Positions 25,033 to 33,172 are shown, numbered from the stretch's first letter. The stretch: DNA of 64,000 nt from Bradyrhizobium sp. NDS-1 (GCF_032918005.1 NZ_CP136628.1:4139501-4203500); one strand, 5' to 3'. Notes: generated by a model from the letters alone, not told the origin. Translations and numbers: made by a program.

Positions 25033-25827
25033 ATGAGTGCGTCCAGCCGCATGAAGATCATCATTCCCTTGGTTTCGGCCATGTCGCTGCTCGCGACGTC
25101 GGCGCAAGCCCAGGACGCGAGGCCGCCAAGGGGCCCCGGCCAGCCTCCGGCCGGCCCGGCCGCAGGGGCGCCGCCCCCGAACGATCAGAATTTGCGCATG
25201 GGCCCCACGCAGCAGCAGCCGGCGGCGCGACCCGCGCCGCAGCCCGGTGGCCAGCCCCATGCGGGTCACGGTCCGCGCGGCGCCCCGGGTCCGCACGGCG
25301 CCGGCGGCCCGCCGCCCGGCCGTTATGTCGCCCGCGGTCCCGCGCCGACGCGCGACTGGGGCGGACACACCTATCGTGGCAGCCGCGCCTGGGATGGTGG
25401 GCGTTGGCGCCACGCGGTCCACAACGGCCGCTCCGGCTGGTGGTGGGACGTTGGCGGTGTCTGGTATTATTATCCGCAGCGAATGGCGGGCCCGCCCGCC
25501 TACATCTCGGAGGAGTACTATGACGACGTGCCGGTGGCCTACGCTCCGCCGCCACCTCCGGTCGCCTATGCGCCGCCACCTCCGCCTCCGCCGGCTGATC
25601 CGGGCGCGAGCGCTCTTGGCGGCGCCATCGTCGGCGGCGTGCTCGGCGGACTGATCTCGGGCAACGCGACAGGGGCTGCCGCCGGCGCGGTTCTCGGCGG
25701 CGCAACCGGCGCCATCGCCGGCGCAACCGCTGCATCCCAGCCCGGTTACTACTGGGCGCAGGGCACCTGCTATTACCGCTACCCGAGCGGCCAATATGTG
25801 CAGGCCGATCCCCGCGCCTGCTACTGA
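25033..25827 (+). CDS. Exported Pro/Gly-rich protein with glycine-zipper
   Basis: The 264-aa protein (ATG 25033; a second ATG is at 25051) has a signal peptide ending ATSAQAQ. A long Pro/Gly/Gln-rich disordered region is followed by a Trp/Tyr/Arg motif area (WGGHTYRGSRAWDGGRWRHA, WWWDVGGVWYYYPQ), Pro-rich YAPPPPPV repeats and a glycine-zipper segment (ALGGAIVGGVLGGLISGNAT, AAGAVLGGATGAIAGATA). It ends with GTCYYRYPSGQYVQADPRAC. Such proteins are probably envelope-associated; no enzymatic role is visible. A perfect hairpin terminator follows. Confidence 0.8.
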   Translation: MSASSRMKIIIPLVSAMSLLATSAQAQDARPPRGPGQPPAGPAAGAPPPNDQNLRMGPTQQQPAARPAPQPGGQPHAGHGPRGAPGPHGAGGPPPGRYVARGPAPTRDWGGHTYRGSRAWDGGRWRHAVHNGRSGWWWDVGGVWYYYPQRMAGPPAYISEEYYDDVPVAYAPPPPPVAYAPPPPPPPADPGASALGGAIVGGVLGGLISGNATGAAAGAVLGGATGAIAGATAASQPGYYWAQGTCYYRYPSGQYVQADPRACY

Positions 25828-25851
25828 GGTTTCCAAACCGGATTGAAGCGG

Positions 25852-25879
25852 AGAGGCGGGCCCCGGCCCGCCTCTTTCT
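25852..25879 (+). terminator. Terminator after the glycine-zipper gene
   Basis: AGAGGCGGGCC at 25852-25862 and GGCCCGCCTCT at 25865-25875 form a perfect 11-bp stem, followed by TTCTT, 24 bp after the stop codon. Confidence 0.75.
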
Positions 25880-25978
25880 TGCTCGGCAGCGGTTCTTCTA
25901 AATTGGCGCTGGCGCTCATTGCCGCCTCACGCAAGTCTCAAAACAAAAACGTCGGGATAAGTCGCGGGGACGTGGGAC

Positions 25979-26071
25979 ATGCTGGATGCGATCCAGATCA
26001 GCTTGGCGCTTTGGGCCATGATCGTTTGCGGCGGGATCAAGCTTGGGCAGGTGCTGCACTGCCTATTCTAG
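25979..26071 (+). CDS. 30-aa small hydrophobic protein (candidate)
   Basis: ATG 25979 opens a 30-codon frame whose product is one hydrophobic helix (AIQISLALWAMIVCGGIKLG) ending in HCLF. A GGGGACGTGGGAC purine stretch precedes it. Short single-helix proteins of this kind occur in the genus, but the frame is short enough to arise by chance. Confidence 0.4.
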   Translation: MLDAIQISLALWAMIVCGGIKLGQVLHCLF

Positions 26072-26119
26072 CGCACGATTCCGGCGGCGAGCCTTGCAAG
26101 GGACGGATCGCCCCTCGCG

Positions 26120-26293
26120 TCAAGACACGAGCCAGTTGAAGAACGCCATCGCGCCCCAGACCAGGCCGGCGATCCAGGCCAGCATCACGATCCCGATGAT
26201 CCCGAGATAGCCGACGCCCGCCAGGTCGCTCCTGTGTCGTCGCCTCGGGACGTTGGCTGAGGCTGCTTCTCGTGTCATGACGGAAAACACCAT
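26120..26293 (-). CDS. 57-aa single-helix membrane protein
   Basis: On the minus strand ATG 26293 (or the in-frame ATG 26278) opens a frame ending TGA at 26122-26120. The N-terminal part is basic and polar (TREAASANVPRRRHRSDLAG). It is followed by one strong membrane helix with aromatic ends (VGYLGIIGIVMLAWIAGLVW, then GAMAFFNWL). The cytoplasmic-basic then hydrophobic layout and plausible codon use make this a likely real small membrane protein. No function can be assigned. Confidence 0.6.
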   Translation of the reverse strand: MVFSVMTREAASANVPRRRHRSDLAGVGYLGIIGIVMLAWIAGLVWGAMAFFNWLVS

Positions 26294-26537
26294 CGATGCC
26301 TCGCGCGCCTTATGAAAGCGTCGAGGGCTTATTTAACCGAGATGTGGCGCCAGGACTGTGACGCCATTCACAGATCGCCCGAACGACGCCCATCTTCATG
26401 GCTTCGCGATCAGCGCATGCATTGCGGCGAGGCGAGCGTCCGGCGCTCGCCCAGCCCGCTAGTCCGGAACGCCACCCCGCAATCATACGGACGAAATTGC
26501 CACGCGCTTGTCCAGATGGCCGGCTAGAGTCGACCTC

Positions 26538-26687
26538 ATGTGTACCAAGTACGACCCACAGCATGAAGCCGAGGCGGCGATGAAGCGGGCTGCGGCATCG
26601 GAAGGTGCCGACCGGCAACGCTTGATCCAGCTTGCCCTGGCTTGGCATGAACTCGCCCGCGACCGGCGCGACGAGCGGGCGGACTAG
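26538..26687 (+). CDS. 49-aa small helical hypothetical protein
   Basis: ATG 26538 begins a 49-codon frame: CTKYDPQHEAEAAMKRAAAS, then DRQRLIQLALAWHELARDRR and an acidic end. The RLIQLALAWHELARDR segment matches a pattern I recall in many short Bradyrhizobium hypotheticals with a Trp-containing amphipathic helix. It is soluble with no signal sequence. It ends where the AT-richer stretch upstream of the autotransporter gene begins. Confidence 0.6.
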   Translation: MCTKYDPQHEAEAAMKRAAASEGADRQRLIQLALAWHELARDRRDERAD

Positions 26688-26803
26688 TCGCGTTCAGCCG
26701 ACGACTGCCAGCCGAAGCCTTTAGCCTTCGACCCCGATGGCGCGTCGTCTTTCGCCATATCCTTCATTTCAACGTACAACCAGGACGGGAGACCCAAGGC
26801 GAG

Positions 26804-27028
26804 TCACTTGCGATCGGCTTCGCGTGACAAGTACGCCGAACCATGGTGATCAAAGCCGGTTGCTAGGAAAAAAAGCATAGATTCCAGGGCGTCACAAAGC
26901 ATCATCCAAGGTATTCCAATGTTGTCTTTTGGCCACGCTTGTTTCCAATCGTGAATGGGAGCCCCGTCCGTTATTGCTTGTCCTCCTCCGTTCGACGTAT
27001 TGCTTGGCGACTCGATATTGACTGCCGT
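26804..27028 (-). other. Start-less open frame in an AT-richer stretch
   Basis: The minus strand is open for 74 codons, ending TGA at 26806-26804. It reads ITDGAPIHDWKQAWPKDN, then IPWMMLCDALESMLFFLATG, then FDHHGSAYLSREADRK, with a natural-looking composition. No ATG, GTG or TTG occurs before the paired ATGs of WMML, which would leave only 33 aa. A GGAGGAGG purine block precedes ITDG with an ATA in start position. It may be a gene remnant or a non-standard start. Local GC is near 50 percent, lower than the surroundings. Confidence 0.3.
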
Positions 27029-27065
27029 TCATTTGTTTTCTCGAAAATTATAATTGGGGGTGGAC

Positions 27066-28745
27066 ATGAAGTCCTTTGTGACTCGCAAGGCCCTATGGCT
27101 CGGTAGCGCAGCCCTTCTTGCTCTGGGAACGTCTGCTCAGGCGCAAAACATCGACACGATGTCGCAATGGGACGGCACCCAGTTCATCTCGAGCTGGGGC
27201 GTGCCGAACACCGCGACCTACGGCCAGACCTTCACGCCGACGGGCGCCCAGTCGCGGTTGTCAGGCTTCACCTTCCAGCTATACCAGACCAGCGGCACGG
27301 CACCGCAATATCAGGCCTTCGTCTACGCCTTTGATCCAGGCACCCAGCGCATCACGGGTTCGGCGCTGTTCAGTTCCGGCATCTTCACCGCTCCGAGCGG
27401 TGCGTCGTTCCAGACGGTGTCGATCAACACGGGCAGCGTGGTGCTCTCTCCAGGTCAGCAATACGTGCTGTTCCTGACCACCTCGACCGTCACGGGGCAG
27501 GCGAACGGCAGCTACCGGTGGGGTTCGGTAGCCAACACGGCGATTCCCAATGGCCAGTTCGTGTTTCAGAACAACGGCACGAACTTCGCGCAGTTGAGCA
27601 GCGCCGGCTGGTCCAACATCGGCCAAGATCTTGCCATGCAGGCCTTCCTGTCGGCCGGCAATACCGGTGAGAACATCGCCCAGGCCCAGACCGGCGCGTT
27701 CCAGCTCGGCAACTCCTATCTCTCGCTGCTGACCGATCCGTTCGCGACCAACAAGGTCACGACGACGGGCGCGATGAACTACGCCGGCGAGAAGCCGGTG
27801 CCGCCCGCGGTACGTTCGGCCTTCGGCGCCTACATGAAGGCGCCGCCGCCGCAGGTCGCTTATGTCCCGCGTTGGGATGTCTGGGGCGCAGCGTTTGGCG
27901 GCGCGAACACCACGGGTGGCATCGCGGCTGCCGGCACGTCCGACATCTATACGCGCGTAGGCGGCGTCGCTGCCGGTGCGGACTACCGCTTCACCGCGGA
28001 CTCGCTGATCGGTTTCTCGCTTGCCGGCGGCAACATCAACTGGTCGGTTTCGCCGGCGGTTGGTGGCGCTGGTGGCGCAGGCGGTGGCACCAGTGACACG
28101 TTCATGGCCGGTGTCTACGGCAAGTACGGCATCGGACCGGGCTACATCTCGGCGGCTGCGACCTACACTAATTACTGGGTGGGGACGACCCGTTCCACGT
28201 TCGTGGGCGTCGACCAGTTCAAGGCCGACTACAACGCTCAAGGCTGGGGTGGCCGTATCGAAGGCGGTTACAGGGTGGGGCAGTACTGGAACGTGAACTG
28301 GACGCCCTATGGCGCGATCCAGGGACAGGCCTACCGAACCGGCGACATCGCCGAAACCCAGACCCTGGGCGCTGGCGCGGGTGCACTGGCGCTCGCGGTC
28401 GCGGGCCGCACCGCAACGGCGTATCGCGGCGAAGTCGGTCTGCGCACCGATAGGATCTTGCCGATCGACAATGGCGGCCAGCTCAATCTGTTCGGCAAGA
28501 TCGCCTACGCTCATGACGAGATCAGCAATCCCGCGGGCACGTTGGGCTTCGTCGGGCTCGGCGGCCTCGGCGGCGCGCCGTTCACGGTGTTCGGCACGGC
28601 GCCGGCGCGCGATTTGGCGCTGACCACGGGCGGCGCCGAATGGCGCACGTCGAACGGCATCTCGTTCCTGATGAAGTTCGATGGCGAATTCGGCGACCGA
28701 TCGCAGACTTATTCGGGCACGGGCCGCATTCGATACACCTGGTAG
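27066..28745 (+). CDS. Autotransporter beta-barrel domain protein
   Basis: The 559-aa protein starts at ATG 27066 behind GGGGGTGG. A signal peptide (KSFVTRKALWLGSAALLALG, then TSAQAQ) leads into a roughly 200-aa beta-rich passenger (TATYGQTFTPTGAQSRLSGF, VLSPGQQYVLFLTTST) resembling small lectin-like or choice-of-anchor domains. From about residue 270 (VPRWDVWGAAFGGANTTGG) the sequence is a C-terminal autotransporter barrel with alternating strands, ending in the aromatic RIRYTW typical of BAM-recognised outer-membrane proteins. It is likely surface-exposed; no protease motif or RGD was seen. Confidence 0.85.
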   Translation: MKSFVTRKALWLGSAALLALGTSAQAQNIDTMSQWDGTQFISSWGVPNTATYGQTFTPTGAQSRLSGFTFQLYQTSGTAPQYQAFVYAFDPGTQRITGSALFSSGIFTAPSGASFQTVSINTGSVVLSPGQQYVLFLTTSTVTGQANGSYRWGSVANTAIPNGQFVFQNNGTNFAQLSSAGWSNIGQDLAMQAFLSAGNTGENIAQAQTGAFQLGNSYLSLLTDPFATNKVTTTGAMNYAGEKPVPPAVRSAFGAYMKAPPPQVAYVPRWDVWGAAFGGANTTGGIAAAGTSDIYTRVGGVAAGADYRFTADSLIGFSLAGGNINWSVSPAVGGAGGAGGGTSDTFMAGVYGKYGIGPGYISAAATYTNYWVGTTRSTFVGVDQFKADYNAQGWGGRIEGGYRVGQYWNVNWTPYGAIQGQAYRTGDIAETQTLGAGAGALALAVAGRTATAYRGEVGLRTDRILPIDNGGQLNLFGKIAYAHDEISNPAGTLGFVGLGGLGGAPFTVFGTAPARDLALTTGGAEWRTSNGISFLMKFDGEFGDRSQTYSGTGRIRYTW

Positions 28746-28862
28746 GACACGATCAGCTCCCGGCTCGAATAGGCCGGCGGGCGTCGTTCAAGATCCGCAA
28801 TGCGCGAGGTCGGACGGCCGCGAGGCGAACACCGTCATGATGCGTAGTCTTCGCAGCGTCTG

Positions 28863-29708
28863 ATGCCCAAGCCACCAGCCTCGGGCCCTAGTGGCACTGT
28901 CGATCAGTCGCTCCAAAGCGCCATCCACGCCCTGCAGATCGGACGTCCCGACGAGGCCGAGCGGCTTGCCGCGGGCGTATTGAAGGCCAACCGCGCCAAC
29001 TCGGCTGCAGCGACGGTTCTGGCTCGCGCCCTGATGACGCAGGGACGCGCGGCCGACGCGATCCCGATCCTGGAGCGGGTGGCGCGGCGCGGCGACGATG
29101 CCGCGATCGAAACCCTGCTCGCCGCATCGCTTGCGGCCGCGGGGCGACACGAGGAAGCGCTCGGGCAGTTGCGCCGAACCGTCGCGCGGCGGCCGCCCTT
29201 CATGCCGGCCTTTCTCGAATTGGCGAGTCAACTGGGACATCGCGGCCAGTACGGAGACGCGATCGGGCTGCTGGAGGAGGGCGCGGCGCTGCTGCCCGGC
29301 GCCGTCCAGATGCAGGTGGAGCTCGCATTCCTGCACGTCAAGCGAAACGAGCGCTCAATTGCGCGTGCCTTGCTCTCGCGGGCCACGGAGGCTGCCCCTC
29401 ACAGGCCAGAGGTCTGGGCTGCGGTGGCGCAGATCGCGCAGCTCGATGGCGATTACGCCGCGGCGGCGGATTTTTATCGCCGTGCGCTCGCGTTGCGGCC
29501 GGACGACGCGATGACGCGAAAAAACCTTGGCACATGCCTGCTGGAAATGAACGAACGCGCCGGGGGCGAGATGACAATCCGTACCGCAGTTCGTGCGGCC
29601 CCGCAGCTTGCAGGCCTTGCCATGTTCTCGCTCGCGGCCGCCTCCCACGGCCGCTTCTTCCTGAGTATGGACAGAGCCCAAGCCTTCCTTCGTGGCGAGA
29701 AGAGCTGA
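28863..29708 (+). CDS. Tetratricopeptide-repeat protein
   Basis: The 281-aa cytoplasmic protein is built of about six TPR-like helix pairs, for example AIHALQIGRPDEAERLAAGV, ALMTQGRAADAIPILERVAR, ASQLGHRGQYGDAIGLLEEG and GDYAAAADFYRRALALRPDD. No catalytic domain follows, unlike the TPR-glycosyltransferases at 54.5-61.5 kb. It probably serves as a protein-binding scaffold. The gene converges, with an 8-bp gap, on the next minus-strand gene. Confidence 0.8.
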   Translation: MPKPPASGPSGTVDQSLQSAIHALQIGRPDEAERLAAGVLKANRANSAAATVLARALMTQGRAADAIPILERVARRGDDAAIETLLAASLAAAGRHEEALGQLRRTVARRPPFMPAFLELASQLGHRGQYGDAIGLLEEGAALLPGAVQMQVELAFLHVKRNERSIARALLSRATEAAPHRPEVWAAVAQIAQLDGDYAAAADFYRRALALRPDDAMTRKNLGTCLLEMNERAGGEMTIRTAVRAAPQLAGLAMFSLAAASHGRFFLSMDRAQAFLRGEKS

Positions 29709-29716
29709 GCGCGCCG

Positions 29717-30430
29717 TTACGCGCGGTACTGCCTGCGATAAACTCCCTGCTCGCGGCTGATCGCCGTCGTCAGATCGTGCGCCCGCTGCGTTTCTTCCTT
29801 GTCGAGCGTCGTCGTGCGCAACGTCCATTTCTCGCGCTTCACCGGAATGCACTGCGCCACCGGTGTGCCGCGTGGCAGCACGCCGTTGAAACTCATGTCG
29901 TGCCAGTGCGCCGGAAACTGAATCCAGTTGTCGTGGTAGCGGTCGCAATCCACCAGGCCCGTCAGCGTGGTGAAGGGAAGGTCGAAGCGGTTGACCGGAT
30001 GGGTAAAATAGAGCGCGTAGCCGTCCGGTGCCTCGATGGTCCAGAGATTGTTGAACTTGAGCAAGAAACGGCCGGGCTCGAACAAGGGCGTGCCCGTGAC
30101 CTGGCTGGAATCGTGGAATCCGATCGGCGAGCGCGTGAACGAGACCTCGCCCCCCGGTGGCAGATCGAAGTCCCAGGTGAATTCACCGTTCTGCACCCAG
30201 ACGTCGCACACCAGCGGGATCAGGAAGCCCGACGTCATGGCATCGACGAACGGCGGACAGCGCTTCACCGTCGGTGTCGGCTGCTGCCCGATCGCGTTGA
30301 AGGCCTCTGCCGGCATCGTCCGTAGCCAGTCGGGCAATCCCTGGGCCGCCGGCACCGGCGGCGGGATCAAGCCGTCCAGCTCCGCGGGGCAGCGGAACGT
30401 CAGGGTCGTGTCGTCGTCGGGATTGGACAT
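29717..30430 (-). CDS. DUF6065-like hypothetical protein
   Basis: The 237-aa protein from ATG 30430 is soluble and beta-rich. Notable segments are FRCPAELDGLIPPPVPAAQG, VKRCPPFVDAMTSGFLIPLV, FTWDFDLPPGGEVSF, FNNLWTIEAPDGYALYFTHP and DNWIQFPAHWHDMSFNGVLP. This pattern fits my recollection of the DUF6065 family, which has no known activity. A frame continuing 138 codons upstream lacks coding character. A terminator-like hairpin pair on the same strand lies about 95 nt before the start and may be a leader attenuator or the end of a small RNA. Confidence 0.7.
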   Translation of the reverse strand: MSNPDDDTTLTFRCPAELDGLIPPPVPAAQGLPDWLRTMPAEAFNAIGQQPTPTVKRCPPFVDAMTSGFLIPLVCDVWVQNGEFTWDFDLPPGGEVSFTRSPIGFHDSSQVTGTPLFEPGRFLLKFNNLWTIEAPDGYALYFTHPVNRFDLPFTTLTGLVDCDRYHDNWIQFPAHWHDMSFNGVLPRGTPVAQCIPVKREKWTLRTTTLDKEETQRAHDLTTAISREQGVYRRQYRA

Positions 30431-30524
30431 CACGGCCACCTGGGATTTGCCGCTGGAGCTTATTGCTCCAAATGTCCTAACGCGTCCGATTGCGTCTGAC
30501 GAGGCCATGGGACGGCGCGCCCAT

Positions 30525-30592
30525 GAGAAAAGCCCCGTGCTCGGGGGACAAGCACGGGGCCCTTCAAAGCCGACTGGGGCTGGAAAGTCGGC
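30525..30592 (-). terminator. Double hairpin with U-run: candidate sRNA end or leader terminator
   Basis: On the minus strand the first hairpin pairs GCCGACT with AGTCGGC around a 10-nt loop containing CAGCCCC. Then GCCCCGTGCT and AGCACGGGGC form a perfect 10-bp stem around the C-rich loop TGTCCCCCG, followed by TTTTCTC. This is a textbook intrinsic terminator but lies upstream, not downstream, of the DUF6065-like gene. No protein gene ends here on the minus strand. Confidence 0.65.
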
Positions 30593-30719
30593 ACCACTCT
30601 GTTTCGCTGCATCCAACGTGTCGACAGTGATGTCGTTCCAGCCCGCCGACACATTTTGTGGTATCGGTTGCCACGGCGTCAGAGCAGGAACATCCGTTCC
30701 CCGTCGACGTTGGTCGGTG

Positions 30720-30932
30720 ATGACCGACACCGAATTGCGCGCACAGTCCTTCGAGATCGCCTGGAGATATCTCGATCGATCCGGCCTGCTCACAGGTGAG
30801 CACAGCGAGGCGGCGCGATTCATCCTGAACAGAATCGATCGCATGATGCTGCGCGGAGAGCGGCGCAGACTGCTGCTGTCGAACGCTGCGATCGATGCTT
30901 ATCGGCTGCGGCCCGTGCTTGTGAGCGCATGA
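30720..30932 (+). CDS. 70-aa helical hypothetical protein
   Basis: ATG 30720 begins TDTELRAQSFEIAWRYLDRS, continuing EAARFILNRIDRMMLRGERR and LLLSNAAIDAYRLRPVLVSA. I recall short Bradyrhizobium proteins with this ordered pattern (SFEIAWRYL, IDRMMLRGERRRLLLSN, AI-AY). It is soluble, helical and basic. The open frame extends upstream to 30036 but without coding character. The gene is divergent from the DUF6065-like gene with 289 bp between starts. Confidence 0.6.
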   Translation: MTDTELRAQSFEIAWRYLDRSGLLTGEHSEAARFILNRIDRMMLRGERRRLLLSNAAIDAYRLRPVLVSA

Positions 30933-31032
30933 TCGAGCTGGACGCAACCAGTCGTTAACGAACGCTCAGCGCCTCATTTGACGATCGCGATTCGTGCCTC
31001 GCGAACGAAGCGGAGTCGGATCGTGAACAAAC

Positions 31033-31054
31033 GAAAAGCCCCCGAAGGGGCTTT
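31033..31054 (-). terminator. Terminator after the DUF2171 gene
   Basis: On the minus strand AAAGCCCC and GGGGCTTT enclose a TTCG tetraloop and are followed by TCGTTTG. It starts six bases after the DUF2171 stop codon. Confidence 0.8.
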
Positions 31055-31059
31055 AAGTC

Positions 31060-31287
31060 TCAGGCGGCTTCCGTCTTCGGTACGGCGTCGGCATTCACTG
31101 AAAGCTTGACGACATCGCCTTCGACGGCACCGACATATTTCGTGTCGATGTAGTGATGATGGTCCTTGTGACCTTCCGGGCTGTCCTTGCGCGTCAGCTT
31201 GATCCGGTTGCCCTCGATGCGGTCGACGGTGCCGACATGTGCGCCGTCCTTGCCGATGATTTTCATGTGCTCTCTGATGTCAGCCAT
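31060..31287 (-). CDS. DUF2171 family protein
   Basis: The 75-aa protein starts at ATG 31287 with AAGGAGGACAAAC directly upstream. It is a small barrel-like domain: ADIREHMKIIGKDGAHVGTV, DRIEGNRIKLTRKDSPEGH, KDHHHYIDTKYVGAVEGDVV and KLSVNADAVPKTEAA. DUF2171 proteins resemble PRC-barrel domains and are often stress-linked, but have no defined activity. A strong terminator follows. It is divergent from the PLP-enzyme gene, 118 bp apart. Confidence 0.88.
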   Translation of the reverse strand: MADIREHMKIIGKDGAHVGTVDRIEGNRIKLTRKDSPEGHKDHHHYIDTKYVGAVEGDVVKLSVNADAVPKTEAA

Positions 31288-31405
31288 GTTTGTCCTCCTT
31301 GCGTGGGTCTCAACGGCCAAGACCGAAGTTCGTTGCAGCAGATTGGCGTTGGACCCAAGGTCCTTTCCGCACGTTGAACGTTCGATCGGATCTGCCAAGA
31401 CGCAC

Positions 31406-32692
31406 ATGGAGACGATTGGAGCCTATCTGGAGCGAAAGCAGGAGGAACTCAGGCTGTTGAACGAGTGCCTGAGAAACCGGCTCGATTTGGCGTGTCCGCG
31501 TTCCGTCGACGATATCGTCAGGTCCAAATTCCAGATCACCGCGGCGCTGAGGGCGGAGCAGGAGCTGCACGACTGGAAGGCGACGGAGACGGCCTGGTCG
31601 CATACGGCCGATCGCGTCAGCGGGCCCTTCGCGTTTAGTTACGACTACCAGCGGGCTGATCTGACGGTGCGCGGTCCTTCATTCTACGAATTTGACTGCG
31701 GCTGCACGATCACGGCGATCTATACGGCCTCGGGCATGGCCGCGATCTCCGCCGTGCTGCTGGCCTCCGCGCACATCGTCGAGAAGGCCGACATCCTGGT
31801 GCTTCCCGGCTCCTACGGCGAGACGCTGGAGCTGATCCGGGGCTTCGTTCCTCATTTGCGGCTCGTGGCCTTGAAGCTGCCGCTGGTCGACGCGCTCGCT
31901 TCGGGGAATTCGCCGCGAATTCTCTTGCTGGATTCCTGTTCCTTCGCCGGCGCTTTCGAGGCCGTGCTCCGAAGCGACGGCTCCGGTCTCGATCTCCTGG
32001 TTTTCGATACGACGTGCTTCGCCGGCCGTTCGGGCCGGATCCGGCGGGTCCTGAAATGGGCCCAGCGATACGGAATTCCACTGGTGCTGGTGCGCAGCCA
32101 CAACAAGCTCGATTCGCTCGGAGCGGAATACGGCCGGCTCGGCTCGGCCGTTTTCGTGCACGGGAATGGGGCCCGGCAGCGGGCAGGACGCCCTGACTGG
32201 AGTGGTCTTGCGTCCGAAACCCGCAACGCGGTGCGACTGCTCGGCGGTGCGGCGTTGCCGGCGCATTTCCCGCCCTTCGTGGGCAGCGCCGCCTATTTGG
32301 CCCTCACCAAGCGGCGCGTCGCTGCGATCCTCCGCAACAGCCGAAGGATGGCTCGATATCTTGCCCCGAAGCTCCCGGCGCAATCGACCGAGCTCTATTT
32401 CACCCACGGTCTCTACGTCACCCTTCGGGGCAAGCGCCCGCTCGACGAGGCCGGCGCGCGGCAGGCTGCCGAGGAGATGAGCAACGAGCTTCGCGCCAAA
32501 GGCTTCCCGATCCGCCACGCCGGCAGCTTCGGATTCGACTTCGCCGCGACGGAATGGTTTCACGATGCGACCACGGATCAGTACAGCGTCCGGGTGACGG
32601 TCCCGGATTTGCCGACGGAGCTGTGGGACGATCTCACCGCGTCGGTTGCGCGGTGGTGGCAGGCCCATCACTGGGCGGGTGGAGAAGCTTGA
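31406..32692 (+). CDS. PLP-dependent fold-type I enzyme of unknown specificity
   Basis: The 428-aa protein from ATG 31406 resembles the Cys/Met-metabolism (cystathionine gamma-synthase) or aminotransferase fold. IYTASGMAAISAVLLASAHI matches the PLP-phosphate loop, LLVFDTTCFAGRSGRIRR carries the ring-stacking Asp region, and LVRSHNKLDSLGAEYGRLGS holds the probable Schiff-base Lys. The first 70 residues are a charged helical extension (LERKQEELRLLNECLRNRLD) not usual in the family. No partner biosynthetic gene is adjacent, so reaction and substrate are unknown. The start is uncertain: the ribosome site is weak, and the open frame extends upstream into the divergent gene. Confidence 0.72.
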   Translation: METIGAYLERKQEELRLLNECLRNRLDLACPRSVDDIVRSKFQITAALRAEQELHDWKATETAWSHTADRVSGPFAFSYDYQRADLTVRGPSFYEFDCGCTITAIYTASGMAAISAVLLASAHIVEKADILVLPGSYGETLELIRGFVPHLRLVALKLPLVDALASGNSPRILLLDSCSFAGAFEAVLRSDGSGLDLLVFDTTCFAGRSGRIRRVLKWAQRYGIPLVLVRSHNKLDSLGAEYGRLGSAVFVHGNGARQRAGRPDWSGLASETRNAVRLLGGAALPAHFPPFVGSAAYLALTKRRVAAILRNSRRMARYLAPKLPAQSTELYFTHGLYVTLRGKRPLDEAGARQAAEEMSNELRAKGFPIRHAGSFGFDFAATEWFHDATTDQYSVRVTVPDLPTELWDDLTASVARWWQAHHWAGGEA

Positions 32693-32727
32693 ATGTTTGG
32701 CGATAGGGCGAGGAGGGCGCCTCAATC

Positions 32728-32979
32728 TCAATCGACCGCCAGGCAATGCTCCAGGGTCGGCTTTTCGGTGTTGGCACGGCTGGGACGTGCCCATTCCTGA
32801 ACGGCGAAGGCGAGGTGATGCTGGCCCATCGCAACGCCGACGATCGAGGCCTGGGCCACCTTGATGGGCTTGGTGACCACACTGGTATTCACCACACCTG
32901 CGTCGATTGCCAGATACGTCATCGCACCGATCGCCACCACAGATGCGATCGCCATTCTCGTCAATTCGGATTGCTGCAT
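32728..32979 (-). CDS. 83-aa small exported or membrane hypothetical
   Basis: From ATG 32979 the product begins QQSELTRMAIASVVAIGAMT, a signal-anchor-like helix, then a short polar domain (VVTKPIKVAQASIVGVAMGQ, HHLAFAVQEWARPSRANTEK) ending CLAVD. No family is recognised. The opposite strand is also open across most of it with a poorer composition. It converges with the PLP-enzyme gene. Confidence 0.5.
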   Translation of the reverse strand: MQQSELTRMAIASVVAIGAMTYLAIDAGVVNTSVVTKPIKVAQASIVGVAMGQHHLAFAVQEWARPSRANTEKPTLEHCLAVD

Positions 32980-33095
32980 CAAAAAACCTGCCGGGCGCAT
33001 CTCACCCGGCGCATAGATAGGGCTGATCGGCGTCGTTCAAAGGCCTGGGTATGGTTACCCACGCGTTCGTGAAGAGCGGACGATTGGCGATGAGA

Positions 33096-33172
33096 TGGCG
33101 ATCCCGGCAGGACTCGAACCTGCAACCCGCGGAGTAGAAATCCGCTACTCTATCCAGTTGAGCTACGGGACC
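33096..33172 (-). tRNA. tRNA-Arg (anticodon UCU)
   Basis: The minus strand gives GGTCCCG paired with CGGGATC as acceptor stem, D-arm GCTC with GAGT, anticodon stem GCGGA with TCCGC, loop TTTCTAC (anticodon TCT), a TTCGAGT T-loop and encoded GCCA end. All 77 nt fit the cloverleaf. It reads AGA codons. Confidence 0.96.
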
